Positions 48,818-57,725 are shown, numbered from the stretch's first letter. The stretch is 64,000 bases of DNA from Pedobacter jeongneungensis (GCF_000633455.1 NZ_AYMG01000017.1:1-64000); one strand, 5' to 3'. Made by a program: numbers and translations. The notes: generated from the sequence alone by a model not told the origin.

Positions 48818-48848
48818 AAAAGACCAGGAGATATACTCCCGGTCTTTT
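48818..48848 (+). terminator. Terminator of the exported-protein gene
   Basis: AAAAGACC and GGTCTTTT enclose an inner GGAG/CTCC stem, followed by TTAA, about 65 bases after the stop of the rightward gene. Confidence 0.75.
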
Positions 48849-48902
48849 AATCCAGATAACTATCCGAAGGACCTAATGATTCCGGCTTACCGGATTAAGT
48901 AC

Positions 48903-49868
48903 TTATTGTTTTCCTAAAAGATAATATAAAGCGATTTTATCTTTTTCGGTAAAGGACCTTATGTTGGCGGGGCACGCACGCATCCACGACTTGGAGTCCT
49001 TTGCTACAGTTCCAGGAATTAAGGAGGCTGTTGTTGTTAAATCCAAAATCTTATTTCCGTTTGCATCCAGAATCCTGTCTCCCTTTTCATCTCTTAAACT
49101 GCTGGTGGTTGATTCTCCTTCCTCACCTAAACCGCAGGAACTTCTATCTGAATAATCTGTATGTCTAAAGCCTACACAGTGGCCAATTTCATGCGCAATC
49201 ATGTTAGCAAGTTCATCAGCAGTGAAATCTGTGTCATTATAGTATTTATTGTTTAGTGAGAATCCTCCAGCAGGTTTACCATCTGCACTTGGAAATCCAA
49301 GTGACCACCCGCCAAAAATAGTACCAGGTGCTGATTTTATGACACTAAGATCTCTCATTGTAATTACAATGTCTGCTGTTCCGCTTGGGCTGGTCTCCAG
49401 CACAAAAGTAGTACCCAGTTTTAAGTCGTTGTATCTCCCAATGGCTATCTTGGTGGCCTTAGTAACAAATTTTTGCATATCACCTCCATCAACCCTAACC
49501 TTTATTTGCCCATTTTTAATGTATTTATCAGCTAATGTAAAGCCAGTCTTGTATTGCTCGGTACTAGGTCCATTTTTTCCTTTTAGTCCTTCTATTAACT
49601 TTATTTGATGGTTAAGCTCTTCTACAGAAAGTAGAATATCTCCTTCAACAAGATAAGAATCACCTACTTTTATGACATCATTGGTCGAAAATCCTGCCTT
49701 CATGATGCGGATTTCTTCAGCTTCTGTTAACTTCGATTGTACTGCTTGTTTGGTGTTTAATGAGTCATCGCTTCCGTTTTTTTTACAGGATGCCAGTGCT
49801 ACAATAATCAATAGTACAAATGAGCACAGAATGATCCCTAATTGTTTTGTTTTTTTAAGATTTTTCAT
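48903..49868 (-). CDS. HEIGH-type metallopeptidase lipoprotein, copy 1 (M57-like)
   Basis: A 321-aa lipoprotein with lipobox Cys28 (ALASCKK). The zinc motif HEIGHCVGFRH at 226-236 fits the dual-action HEIGH metallopeptidase family (Peptidase_M57) of the metzincin type. The region before it (TADIVITMRDLS, FSLNNKYYNDTDFTADELA) forms the expected active-site approach. About 70% identical by eye to the product of the next gene upstream. Secreted protease role likely; target unknown. Confidence 0.88.
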   Translation of the reverse strand: MKNLKKTKQLGIILCSFVLLIIVALASCKKNGSDDSLNTKQAVQSKLTEAEEIRIMKAGFSTNDVIKVGDSYLVEGDILLSVEELNHQIKLIEGLKGKNGPSTEQYKTGFTLADKYIKNGQIKVRVDGGDMQKFVTKATKIAIGRYNDLKLGTTFVLETSPSGTADIVITMRDLSVIKSAPGTIFGGWSLGFPSADGKPAGGFSLNNKYYNDTDFTADELANMIAHEIGHCVGFRHTDYSDRSSCGLGEEGESTTSSLRDEKGDRILDANGNKILDLTTTASLIPGTVAKDSKSWMRACPANIRSFTEKDKIALYYLLGKQ

Positions 49869-49987
49869 TTTTAGTTAAAATTATGGTTAAATAAATAGTT
49901 AATACGCTGCTTGCAGGTCGCGACTACTGGCTAATCTTTACCCAGGTGTTTTAACAAAAAAGGATGTAATGAATACTAAATAGGAGG
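49869..49987 (-). promoter_or_regulatory. Duplicated leader of HEIGH peptidase copy 1
   Basis: About 115 bases before the start codon match those before copy 2 (51118-51236), including GCTTGCAGG, CGCGACTAC and CCCAGGTGTTTTAAC with the following A-run. The shared leader must carry the common promoter and 5' UTR; the boxes themselves are not resolved. Confidence 0.6.
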
Positions 49988-50087
49988 GATTTTCAGTTCT
50001 AAGATAATCAAATAATAATTAGCTTAAAAATACTTTATAGAATTTTATGTTGATGCGGTTAATGAGTTATATAGTTGGGTATTAAGT

Positions 50088-50148
50088 TAATCATGTAATC
50101 CGGATATGAAGCATTGAAAACCTCAATATTCCGGATTACATGATTAAA
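50088..50148. terminator. Strong hairpin after HEIGH peptidase copy 2
   Basis: A perfect 18-bp inverted repeat, TTAATCATGTAATCCGGA at 50088-50105 and its complement at 50131-50148, with a 25-base loop. It lies 4 bases after the stop codon of the leftward gene 50152-51117. A shortened relative (ATTCCGGCTTACCGGATTAA) follows copy 1 at about 48879-48898. Confidence 0.7.
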
Positions 50149-50151
50149 TAC

Positions 50152-51117
50152 TTATTGCTTTCCTAAAAGATAGTAAATGGCGGTTTTATCGTTGGCGGTA
50201 AATGAACTTATGTCGCTGTTGCATGCGCCCATCCATGACTTAGAATCCTTAGTTACAGTTCCAGGGATGAGGGTGGCTGTTGTTGTTAAATCCTCAATCT
50301 TATTACCTTTTGCATCCAGTAAATATGCAGTTCCTTCGGCATTGGTGAGATAAGCAGTTACTGGTTCCCCTTTCGCACCAAAACCGCATGATTTTCTATC
50401 TGTATAATCTGTATGTCTAAAGCCTACACAGTGGCCAATTTCATGCGCAATAACGTTAGCAAGCGCATTGGCTGTAAAATCTGTCGCATTATAGTATTGA
50501 TTGTTGAGAGAGAAATTCGGAGCAGGGCTACTATCTGCCCTTGGAAACCCGCCTGATCGTCCCAAAACGATACTGCCATTCCCATCTCTTCCACCAAGGT
50601 CTTTCATCACAACTGCGATATCTGCTGTCCCGGTTGAGCTTGTTTCCAGCACAAAAGTAGTAGCTAGTTTTAGATCATTGTACCTCTTAATTGCGATCAC
50701 GGTTGCATCTGTAACAAGTTTTTGTAAATTACCTGCATCGATCTTAATTTTTATTTGCCCATTGTTAAGGTATTTAGCAGCTAATGTGTATCCAGACTTA
50801 TATTGCTCTGTACTAGGACCATTTTTACCTTTTAGTCCTTCTACTAATTTAATTTGGTGGTTAAGGTCTTCTGCAGAAAGTAGAATGTCTCCTTCAACCA
50901 GATAAGAATCTCCCACTTTTATAGCATCGTTGGTTGAAAATCCTGCCTTCATGATACGGATTTCTTCAGCTTCTGTTAACTTCGATTGCATTTCTGGTTT
51001 GGTGTTTACCGGATCATCGCCTCCATTTTTTTTACAAGATGGTAATGCCATTGTAAGCAATAGCACAGAGGAACATAGAATGATTCCCAGTTGTTTGGTT
51101 TTTTTAAGATTTTTCAT
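50152..51117 (-). CDS. HEIGH-type metallopeptidase lipoprotein, copy 2 (M57-like)
   Basis: A 321-aa paralogue of the downstream gene, with lipobox Cys28 (ALPSCKK) and zinc motif HEIGHCVGFRH at 225-235. Differences cluster in the loop before the active site (GGRDGNGSIVLGRSGG) and after it (GAKGEPVTAYLTNAEG), where substrate specificity could diverge. The strongest conservation is in the N-terminal propeptide-like region (SKLTEAEEIRIMKAGFSTND). Arose by tandem duplication including flanks. Confidence 0.88.
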   Translation of the reverse strand: MKNLKKTKQLGIILCSSVLLLTMALPSCKKNGGDDPVNTKPEMQSKLTEAEEIRIMKAGFSTNDAIKVGDSYLVEGDILLSAEDLNHQIKLVEGLKGKNGPSTEQYKSGYTLAAKYLNNGQIKIKIDAGNLQKLVTDATVIAIKRYNDLKLATTFVLETSSTGTADIAVVMKDLGGRDGNGSIVLGRSGGFPRADSSPAPNFSLNNQYYNATDFTANALANVIAHEIGHCVGFRHTDYTDRKSCGFGAKGEPVTAYLTNAEGTAYLLDAKGNKIEDLTTTATLIPGTVTKDSKSWMGACNSDISSFTANDKTAIYYLLGKQ

Positions 51118-51551
51118 TTTTGGTTAAAATAATAGGTTAAATAATTGTTAGTTAACTGCTTGCAGGCCGCGACTACAGGCAGATTATTACCCAGGTGTTT
51201 TAACAAAAAAGGATGTGATAATCTAATTAGGAGTGATGATCAAAGCTAATAACATAATTATTAGCTCAAAATAGTTTGGTCGAATTTTACACGAATCCTG
51301 AGTGAAAGGCTTCTCTGGAGGAATAAGTAGGTGTTGTATTACTTTTTTTTACGTGAAAGCTTTATTTTATATGGTTGTATAATCATACTTAAATGTATGA
51401 TTACACGCTCATTAAAAAGATTTGAACGCATTAAATTTAGAATATGTTAGGTAATTGGATATGTTTTTTATTTTTCATCAAATTTTCTTAGCTCAATGAG
51501 GACAGGAATTTATCATGAAAATTGAATTACCTTTATACTATAAGCAACTTT
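51118..51551. other. Spacer with duplicated leader and a hairpin
   Basis: 434 bases without a gene. The left part (51118-51236) is the leader of HEIGH peptidase copy 2. TAATCATAC at 51380-51388 and GTATGATTA at 51395-51403 form a perfect 9-bp hairpin of unknown role. The right end should hold the promoter of the next rightward gene. Confidence 0.55.
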
Positions 51552-52331
51552 ATGAAAAAACAAAGCAGAATTATTATTGCACTTTTAACATTTGTACTTT
51601 TGTTGGTCATTGTATTTGGTTATAAGCTTCACTGGTTTAATGCTGGTATAACATCTCAACAAACAGAGGATAGCATGGCCAATAGCCCGGTGCAAATCGC
51701 TACGAAAGAAGCGTCTGAAACAATATCCCCAAAAACAGAAGAACCAAAAGAAATAAACGATACCGAATTTCCAGAAAACGGTAATACGATTGATGACTTT
51801 GTAACCAGCCCCTATATTGTTGCTATGGATGCTAAAGGGTTTTTAAATAACGACGATATGGAAGATGTGGTTCTGGTGCTTCAGAACAAAACAGACAGCA
51901 CCGATCTTCGGCCGGTTTTGGTTCTTTTAAAACAGGCTACGGGTGGCTACAATTTGTATGCAACCTCCTGGCAGGCTATTGGTGCTGCATATATTAATGG
52001 CGATTATCAACAGTATGACAGTGAGGATATTACGATAGATAAAAATAAAACCTTAATCATATCAACTTACGGTAGTGGCCCGGTTGGTAACCGCGAAACC
52101 AGATACTGTTTCAAAAACGGAGAACTTGTATTTACTTACATGGAAACATATAATGCCGGGGCAGGCCAGCAAACCATTGCAAAATATGATGTATTGGCCA
52201 AAAAGATTACAGTTGAGGATATTAATACCATGAAAGAAGATATGCCCACAAAGGTAAGTCATGGAAAATTGCCCCCACATAAACAATATCTGTTTAAAGA
52301 GGTTGATCCGGTAAGTATATTCTCAGAATAA
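51552..52331 (+). CDS. Membrane-anchored or exported protein of unknown function
   Basis: A 259-aa protein from the ATG at 51552 (a frame start 30 bases upstream adds an unlikely extension). One N-terminal hydrophobic helix (IIIALLTFVLLLVIVFGYKL), then a Pro/Glu-rich linker, then a globular part in which AKGFLNNDDMEDVVLVLQNK resembles the Asp-rich N-DG-D loops of FG-GAP-like proteins. Family not recognised. Confidence 0.7.
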   Translation: MKKQSRIIIALLTFVLLLVIVFGYKLHWFNAGITSQQTEDSMANSPVQIATKEASETISPKTEEPKEINDTEFPENGNTIDDFVTSPYIVAMDAKGFLNNDDMEDVVLVLQNKTDSTDLRPVLVLLKQATGGYNLYATSWQAIGAAYINGDYQQYDSEDITIDKNKTLIISTYGSGPVGNRETRYCFKNGELVFTYMETYNAGAGQQTIAKYDVLAKKITVEDINTMKEDMPTKVSHGKLPPHKQYLFKEVDPVSIFSE

Positions 52332-52345
52332 TAAAAAACGGGAAA

Positions 52346-52768
52346 TCATAAATCAGGCCTTGGTTTATAGTAAAATCGTCCATTGGCTAAATCCGTGGGT
52401 AGACCTCTGATATTGGAGAACTTCATTACCACTATTGTATCGCTGATTAAAATAATTGAAGATGTATGCCTGCTGTTTACCTTTAAGTTGATCATTTTCC
52501 CTTTTGGATCATATTCCCAGTTTCCTGTTACCTCTTTCATGCCAGGGTAGCTTCTTAATATAAAGGTGTGGTCTCTTTTGAAACTATAAGAAATTTGGGT
52601 TAAAGTATCTTTATTCTCCACTTTTCTTCCCCGCAGTATTGAATAATCGCTTGTCCAATGGCGGCTGAACAGTGGTTTAAATTGGTTTTTTAAGAGGATA
52701 TCACTTTGCGCATAATAAAGTCCTGTGGATAAAAGAAGGCTAAAAATAGTGTATGCAAAATGATTTCT
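52346..52768 (-). CDS. Small exported lipocalin-like protein
   Basis: A 140-aa protein from the ATG giving MRNHFAYTIFSLLLSTGLYYAQ, a clean signal peptide; the frame is open to 52858 but without a good start. The body (HWTSDYSILRGRKVENKDTL, FKRDHTFILRSYPG, VTGNWEYDPKGKMINLKV) has the beta-strand pattern of lipocalin-like domains in Bacteroidota. Function unknown. Tail-to-tail with the preceding gene. Confidence 0.65.
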   Translation of the reverse strand, partial: RNHFAYTIFSLLLSTGLYYAQSDILLKNQFKPLFSRHWTSDYSILRGRKVENKDTLTQISYSFKRDHTFILRSYPGMKEVTGNWEYDPKGKMINLKVNSRHTSSIILISDTIVVMKFSNIRGLPTDLANGRFYYKPRPDL

Positions 52769-52946
52769 CATAGGAAGCTCTGTTATGATTTCAAAAATAT
52801 GATGCAAAAATGTAATAAGATCCATAATATAATAACGGGCATAAGATTGGTTGATCAAGTATATTGCAGATGTAATTTTTTGCTAATTGTAGCGGCAGGG
52901 GCTTATTATCCGTTTATAACTGTAAAATCAACACCTAACCAAAATA

Positions 52947-53615
52947 ATGAAAAGATTATTACCAATAATGTTCTTGCTGATCGTAATATCAGCATGTAAA
53001 AAAGAGAAACAAGGCGATTATTCCGAATCGATTACCAAAGGCGAAAAATGGGGCGTTAAGATTGGCAGTACGCAAGCCGAGGTATTTGCCCAGTTGCAAC
53101 AGGCGGGAAAAACACTCGATTTTCAATATGTAGCAATTTACGCGCGTAAGCCCTACAGTTCTCCTGAAAAACTTATCAAAATCCTTCCATTTTACTATGC
53201 ACTTACGGTGTATAGTAACACAGGGACTTTAGATCGCGCTGTATTTCTATTTAGTGGGGATAAGGTGCAACAGATTGCAACAGGTGGCGGACTCACCTCA
53301 AATGTTACGAAATGGCCAGATGGCGCTGCTGATGATACGGCAATTAAAGTGGACGATCCTGTTAGTGGGATAGGGGCAAAACTGCTCAAAATTCATCAAT
53401 TGCCAACCTACGCTGCTTATGGTTTTGTACTTTCAGACAAACCTTTAAACAAACCTTACGATCCCGATTTGAATAATTATAGTGACTGGCAGTTTGTGTT
53501 TTCTGATTTTGTAAGTTCAAGCGTTACCGGGGCTTCAACTGTAAAACTACATTTTAACGCAGGCAAGTTAGAACGGATGGACCACGATTACCGGGAGGCA
53601 CAAATCTTTAATTAA
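52947..53615 (+). CDS. Lipoprotein of unknown function
   Basis: A 222-aa lipoprotein with lipobox Cys17 (IVISACKK). WGVKIGSTQAEVFAQLQQAG recalls the short helical motif of SmpA/BamE-like or bacterial-YpeB-like folds, but this is weak. The rest is beta-rich. Convergent with the DUF2807 gene and sharing its terminator. Confidence 0.68.
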   Translation: MKRLLPIMFLLIVISACKKEKQGDYSESITKGEKWGVKIGSTQAEVFAQLQQAGKTLDFQYVAIYARKPYSSPEKLIKILPFYYALTVYSNTGTLDRAVFLFSGDKVQQIATGGGLTSNVTKWPDGAADDTAIKVDDPVSGIGAKLLKIHQLPTYAAYGFVLSDKPLNKPYDPDLNNYSDWQFVFSDFVSSSVTGASTVKLHFNAGKLERMDHDYREAQIFN

Positions 53616-53636
53616 TTGAAAATTTGACTTAAACGC

Positions 53637-53670
53637 AAAAGGCGGCAAAATATTTATCTTGCCGCCTTTT
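53637..53670. terminator. Bidirectional terminator
   Basis: AAAAGGCGGCAA at 53637-53648 pairs with TTGCCGCCTTTT at 53659-53670. It serves the rightward lipoprotein gene and the leftward DUF2807 gene that converge here. Confidence 0.85.
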
Positions 53671-53687
53671 GTATATATGGTGATGAC

Positions 53688-54281
53688 TTATTTAGCCAAT
53701 GATGCAATTTGAAGCGTTTGTTGATTGTTCATTTCGGTTTTTAAGGCTGCAAAACGATCTAAATTTAATTTTTGTGTTTTTCCCATTACCAAAATGTGGT
53801 TTTGAGTAGCGCCTTTCAATTTTAAATCTGCTTTACCTTCTATTACAGTATATAAACTCTCTGTTTTTGAGTTGATTTCGGCAACAGCGTTTTCTTTTAA
53901 GAATAACTGAAGGTATTTGGCGTCTAATTTGCCTTCTGTTTTTACCACAGCATTTCCTGATGCCTGTACCCTGTAAATGTTTTTTACGTAAACAGTAATT
54001 TTAGCTACATCTTTACTTTCTGAAGTGATTTTTAGTGCATCTCCGTCCTGGATCACTTTTACGCTTCCTGTGTTGTCGTCATTGTAGCTTACACCTTCTT
54101 TTTGGCATTGTACCAATGTAACTTCTACATTTCCGCCTACAACAACTTTACTGAAATTGTTTGGAGCTGAAACTTTGGTAGGTTGTTTTTCATCAGCCAT
54201 TACGCTTGTCGAAAAAATAGATGATGTTAAAACGATTGCTGCTAAAAGCGATTTTGTTAGGGTTTTGATTGAGGTTTTCAT
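53688..54281 (-). CDS. DUF2807-type exported protein, copy 1
   Basis: A 197-aa exported protein (signal peptide SSIFSTSVMA). The body is a run of short beta strands (FSKVVVGGNVEVTLVQCQKE, LKITSESKDVAKITVYVKNI, VQASGNAVVKTEGKL) typical of DUF2807 auto-transporter-adhesin-like beta-helix proteins. A Cys in VTLVQCQ is not shared with copy 2. Alone in its transcript, controlled by the 54-base element upstream. Confidence 0.88.
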   Translation of the reverse strand: MKTSIKTLTKSLLAAIVLTSSIFSTSVMADEKQPTKVSAPNNFSKVVVGGNVEVTLVQCQKEGVSYNDDNTGSVKVIQDGDALKITSESKDVAKITVYVKNIYRVQASGNAVVKTEGKLDAKYLQLFLKENAVAEINSKTESLYTVIEGKADLKLKGATQNHILVMGKTQKLNLDRFAALKTEMNNQQTLQIASLAK

Positions 54282-54372
54282 AATGCTGTTTTTTATATTT
54301 TTAAATAATATTTTGTTTCTGTTTTTGTAGATAAGACGCCGGTAAGTACAAAACGTTGCACCAGAAAACAGG

Positions 54373-54426
54373 GTATTATACCAACACAGCTAAATCCTCG
54401 ACGAACGGCTGTTAAAATCGGGCGAA
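54373..54426 (-). promoter_or_regulatory. LytTR-site-like upstream element, copy A
   Basis: Reading leftward: GCCGTTCGT, then 12 bases, then TGTGTTGGT, then TATAATAC. The two 9-mers begin 21 bases apart, as in LytTR direct-repeat operators, and a TATAAT-like box follows directly. It lies 91-145 bases before the DUF2807 copy 1 start and is 49/54 identical to copy B. Confidence 0.55.
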
Positions 54427-54519
54427 TAGTGAAATTTATTTTTCAGCCGATTTAATAATCATGCTGCACCCAGGTGGATGTAGATTTACTTTTTGTAGAA
54501 ATTATGATAAAATAGCTGA

Positions 54520-55095
54520 TTAAAGCTTCGGGGATTGATGGGTTTTCAACTTTTCCTGACCATTAATTTCTATCACATAAAAACTTATAGTCATTTTATT
54601 CTTTGGTTTATAAGTAGAATCGTCAGTTGTGGCTTTTTGCAGAAACTGTGCTTTATCATACTCTGCCACCAGATTATTTAACGAATCTTTGATCTGGATT
54701 TTAAAACCCTCAGGAAAATAAGTGCTATCACCCACCAATATAGGTAGCATGAGTTGTGAAGAATTATATTGGCCCTTAGCCAAATTTAAGGTGTCGCTTA
54801 TTTTTTTAGTTGTATTTCCTTCATTTAGCAAATAAGAAACGATAGCCTGGTGGCTGGATTGAGTAAGGTTCTTAACCGATAACCATTTGTTCCGTGCGCC
54901 TTCTTCTGCCGCCCTTTCTCTTGGATCGGTTGAATTATAAAAAAGAATTGCCACTACCGCAATAAAGAGAATAAATGCGCCTAACAGCAGCGCAATGGAG
55001 CCAATAATTTTTACTTTTAAAGACTTTTTCCTAAAAATTAAAAGGTTTGCCAGAAGCAGTACAGCAATTACACAAAAGAGGAAAAAGAGTGTCAT
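54520..55095 (-). CDS. Membrane-anchored protein of unknown function
   Basis: A 191-aa protein from ATG 55095 (MTLFFLFCVIAVLLL); the frame opens 27 bases earlier at a TTG. Two N-terminal membrane helices (1-~18 and about 26-53), then an external domain with a helical start and beta-rich end (DTLNLAKGQYNSSQLMLPIL). Family not recognised. It follows the lipoprotein gene by 10 bases and is probably co-transcribed. Confidence 0.66.
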   Translation of the reverse strand: MTLFFLFCVIAVLLLANLLIFRKKSLKVKIIGSIALLLGAFILFIAVVAILFYNSTDPRERAAEEGARNKWLSVKNLTQSSHQAIVSYLLNEGNTTKKISDTLNLAKGQYNSSQLMLPILVGDSTYFPEGFKIQIKDSLNNLVAEYDKAQFLQKATTDDSTYKPKNKMTISFYVIEINGQEKLKTHQSPKL

Positions 55096-55105
55096 GTTAT
55101 TGGTT

Positions 55106-55834
55106 TTAGTGGTTAAACTCAATTAAACTGTCATTTTGCAAATCATATTCATAAAGTTTATCTTCCTCACTATCTAAATATAACCATTGCACGGTGTTAC
55201 TATGGTGTTCTAGGGTTCCGGCAATGCCGATTAGGGTGTATTCTTTATTATTTCGGGTCTGTTTTTCAATGGAATAATTTATTTCATCCTTGTTTTTAAC
55301 AAGCAATTGCAGCAGTTCATTTTTCGAATTGGCGACATAATACTCTACGGCAGTGTAGAGCTTATCCAGATAAGGTTTTGAGTAATTTTCTTCCTGTGGC
55401 CAATGGTATTTTAGTTGTTTATTGTAAGTTTTCCTGAATTTTGAAACATTGCCATCTTTCAGTTTTTTTACAGAAACGATCTTATCTGCCTGTTGTGGTG
55501 TATCGCCATCACCTGCAATATAAATGGTGTCGGTTATCCATGTAACTACTATAGTATCACCTCTTAACAAACTTCTGTCGTCATTGCTATCGTTAATAAA
55601 GGAGAATGTTTCATTCTTCCTGCGGGCTGTGAGTAAGAAATAATCGCCATCATCATTATAGCTCAAAAACTCCATAAAGCCTTTTTTCTGTGGTTTGTTA
55701 CCAGTTGCCTTTTTTACTTCAACTGTTTTTTCGGCTGTATCGGTATGTTTATTCTTTTTTTCTTCATTGGAGTGGCAGGAAACACAGGTGCAGATCAGTA
55801 AAATCTTCCATATATTCCTCAATTGAGTTTTCAT
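55106..55834 (-). CDS. Lipoprotein of unknown function
   Basis: A 242-aa protein from ATG 55834 (MKTQLRNIWKILLICTCVSC), whose Cys20 is a lipobox candidate; ATG 55858 would add 8 residues. A Lys/Glu-rich linker (about 23-50) leads to a globular part (GFMEFLSYNDDGDYFLLTAR, RGDTIVVTWITDTIYIAGDG). I do not recognise the family. Lies between the two DUF2807 genes and is followed after 10 bases by the membrane-anchored protein gene. Confidence 0.66.
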   Translation of the reverse strand: MKTQLRNIWKILLICTCVSCHSNEEKKNKHTDTAEKTVEVKKATGNKPQKKGFMEFLSYNDDGDYFLLTARRKNETFSFINDSNDDRSLLRGDTIVVTWITDTIYIAGDGDTPQQADKIVSVKKLKDGNVSKFRKTYNKQLKYHWPQEENYSKPYLDKLYTAVEYYVANSKNELLQLLVKNKDEINYSIEKQTRNNKEYTLIGIAGTLEHHSNTVQWLYLDSEEDKLYEYDLQNDSLIEFNH

Positions 55835-55954
55835 TGGTTGAGTAGCATTATTTTTCATAGGATGAACCGTAAATATATGTTTTGTAGCTGAAAAATTTGA
55901 GCAAAAAAAAAGCGACAAATCAATTGTCGCTTTTAGAAAATATTTATGGGTTAT

Positions 55955-56551
55955 TTATTTTGTTAAGGCTGCAGTTTGGATAGTAGCCGTTGGCGAAGTC
56001 ATTTCTGTTTTTGAAGCAGCAAATTTGTCTAAGTTTAATTTTGGTGTGCTGCCCATTACTACGTTGTGGTTTTGAGTAGCTCCGCTTAATTTTAAGTCAG
56101 CATAACCTTCCATTACAGTATATAAACTTTCTGTTTTCGAATTGATTTTAGCAACAGCGTTTCCAGTTAAGAATACCTGAAGATATTTTACATCAAGTTT
56201 ACCCTCTGTTTTCACGGTTGCGTCATCAGAAGCCTGTACCCTGTAGATGTTTTTTACATATACAGTGATTTTTGCCGGACTGTTATCTGTTGAGGTAATT
56301 TTCAGTGCCGATCCATCCTGGATCACTTTTACATTTCCGGTATTTTCATCTGCGTAACTTACGCCTTCGGTACCATTCTGGATCAGGGTAACTTCTACCT
56401 TTCCGCTTACCACTACTTTATCGAAGTTTTTTGGTGCAGATATTTTTACTGGTTGTTTTTCGCCAGCCATTACATTTGCACTAAAGATTGAAGCGCTTAA
56501 TACTAAAGCTGCCATTAAAGATTTTGCTGAGGTTGAGAATAAAGTTTTCAT
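55955..56551 (-). CDS. DUF2807-type exported protein, copy 2
   Basis: A 198-aa paralogue of copy 1, with signal peptide ASIFSANVMA. The same strand pattern is seen (FDKVVVSGKVEVTLIQNGTE, YVKNIYRVQASDDATVKTEG, KINSKTESLYTVMEGYADLK). By eye well over half of the residues are identical. The leader before the gene matches that of copy 1 as well. Cell-surface or periplasmic beta-helix protein; role unknown. Confidence 0.88.
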   Translation of the reverse strand: MKTLFSTSAKSLMAALVLSASIFSANVMAGEKQPVKISAPKNFDKVVVSGKVEVTLIQNGTEGVSYADENTGNVKVIQDGSALKITSTDNSPAKITVYVKNIYRVQASDDATVKTEGKLDVKYLQVFLTGNAVAKINSKTESLYTVMEGYADLKLSGATQNHNVVMGSTPKLNLDKFAASKTEMTSPTATIQTAALTK

Positions 56552-56640
56552 AATGTTTTTATTTATATTTTTAATTAATAATTTGTGATTGTTTGATAAT
56601 GAGACGCACTCATTTGAGAAACGTTTCAGCCGATTTGGCC

Positions 56641-56694
56641 GTATTATACCAACGCAGGTAAATTCTCGACGAACGGGTTTTAAAATCGGGCGAA
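56641..56694 (-). promoter_or_regulatory. LytTR-site-like upstream element, copy B
   Basis: Reading leftward: CCCGTTCGT, 12 bases, TGCGTTGGT, then TATAATAC, 49/54 identical to copy A. The core words GTTCGT and GTTGGT begin 21 bases apart. It ends 90 bases before the DUF2807 copy 2 start codon, and also lies upstream of the divergent phosphodiesterase gene. Confidence 0.55.
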
Positions 56695-56783
56695 AAACAG
56701 TTCATTTTTAATAGAAATTTTAGATCTGTTGTTTAAATGCTTAAAATTAACATTGCCAAAACACCTGCTTAACGGCCCGTTAA

Positions 56784-56791
56784 TACTTTTG
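56784..56791 (+). promoter_or_regulatory. Possible -7 box for the phosphodiesterase gene
   Basis: TACTTTTG matches TAnnTTTG and lies 26 bases before the ATG, a fitting distance for a short leader. A -33 TTTG at the usual spacing is not clear. Confidence 0.4.
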
Positions 56792-56817
56792 CGCATCGAT
56801 CATTTTTCCAGTTTTGT

Positions 56818-57717
56818 ATGAAAACCTCCCGTAGTATCCTTTTTTTATTGTTGAATACCATTACAATCGTTTCGCTGGCCCAAAGTCCGGCTGAAAAATT
56901 AAAAACCGTTTTTAAGGGGAATAACAGACAGATTTTAGTTGCCGCACACCGTGGCGATTGGAGAAATGCACCTGAAAACTCATTGAATGCACTTTACAAT
57001 AGTATCAGAAAAGGTTTTGATATTATGGAACTTGATGTGAAGATGAGCAAGGATAGTCAAATGGTCGTGATGCACGATAATACGATCGATCGCACAACCA
57101 ATGCAAAAGGAAAAGTGGGCGATTACACTTTGGAGGAACTGAAAAAGTTTAGGTTAAAGAATGGCCTGGGCCGTGTTACAGAAAATCAGATCCCAACCAT
57201 GAGGGAAATGATGCTGGCGGCAAAAGGTAAAATCCTGATTAATGTAGATAAAGGAAACGATCATCTTGATCTGGTATTTAAGGTACTGCGCGAAACTTCT
57301 ACCATTGATCAGGCTATTGTTAATGTGGGTGATGAGATACCTTATGGAGAACTTAAAACCAAAAACGTTATCCCAGATGATGCTTATTTAATGGTGGTGG
57401 TTAATGTAAAGAAGAAGGACATGCAAGATATTATCAAGTCTTATACACCTAATAAAAAAACAATCGTGCAGCCCATCTTTGATACCGATACTTTAAGCAA
57501 TCTAAAAACTATAAAGGAATTGAACGGTAAGCCCTTGATCTGGCTTAACAGTTTGTGGCCATCGCTAAATGGAGGCCATGATGATGACCGCGCTATAGAA
57601 AAAGGTGAGAAGGAAGAAAGCTGGGGCTGGTTGATTGCTTATCACCCTGTAATTGTGCAAACGGATCGTCCGGCTGACCTGTTGATCTACCTGAAAGAAA
57701 GAGGACTGCATCACTAA
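56818..57717 (+). CDS. Glycerophosphodiester phosphodiesterase family protein
   Basis: A 299-aa exported enzyme (signal peptide ending SLAQ). Catalytic and metal residues are visible: His44-Arg45 (AAHRGDW), Glu53 (APENS), Glu71 and Asp73 (MELDVKMSKD) and His86-Asp87 (VVMHDN). It should hydrolyse glycerophosphodiesters from phospholipid turnover in the periplasm. Monocistronic; convergent with the peptidase E gene 8 bases away. Confidence 0.93.
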   Translation: MKTSRSILFLLLNTITIVSLAQSPAEKLKTVFKGNNRQILVAAHRGDWRNAPENSLNALYNSIRKGFDIMELDVKMSKDSQMVVMHDNTIDRTTNAKGKVGDYTLEELKKFRLKNGLGRVTENQIPTMREMMLAAKGKILINVDKGNDHLDLVFKVLRETSTIDQAIVNVGDEIPYGELKTKNVIPDDAYLMVVVNVKKKDMQDIIKSYTPNKKTIVQPIFDTDTLSNLKTIKELNGKPLIWLNSLWPSLNGGHDDDRAIEKGEKEESWGWLIAYHPVIVQTDRPADLLIYLKERGLHH

Positions 57718-57725
57718 AAATTTAT

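Noticed and set aside
49905..49987. Bacteroidota -33/-7 promoter in the HEIGH peptidase leader
   Set aside because: TTTG-like and TAAAGATT-like words are present but their spacing (about 14-15 bases) does not fit the consensus of about 19.
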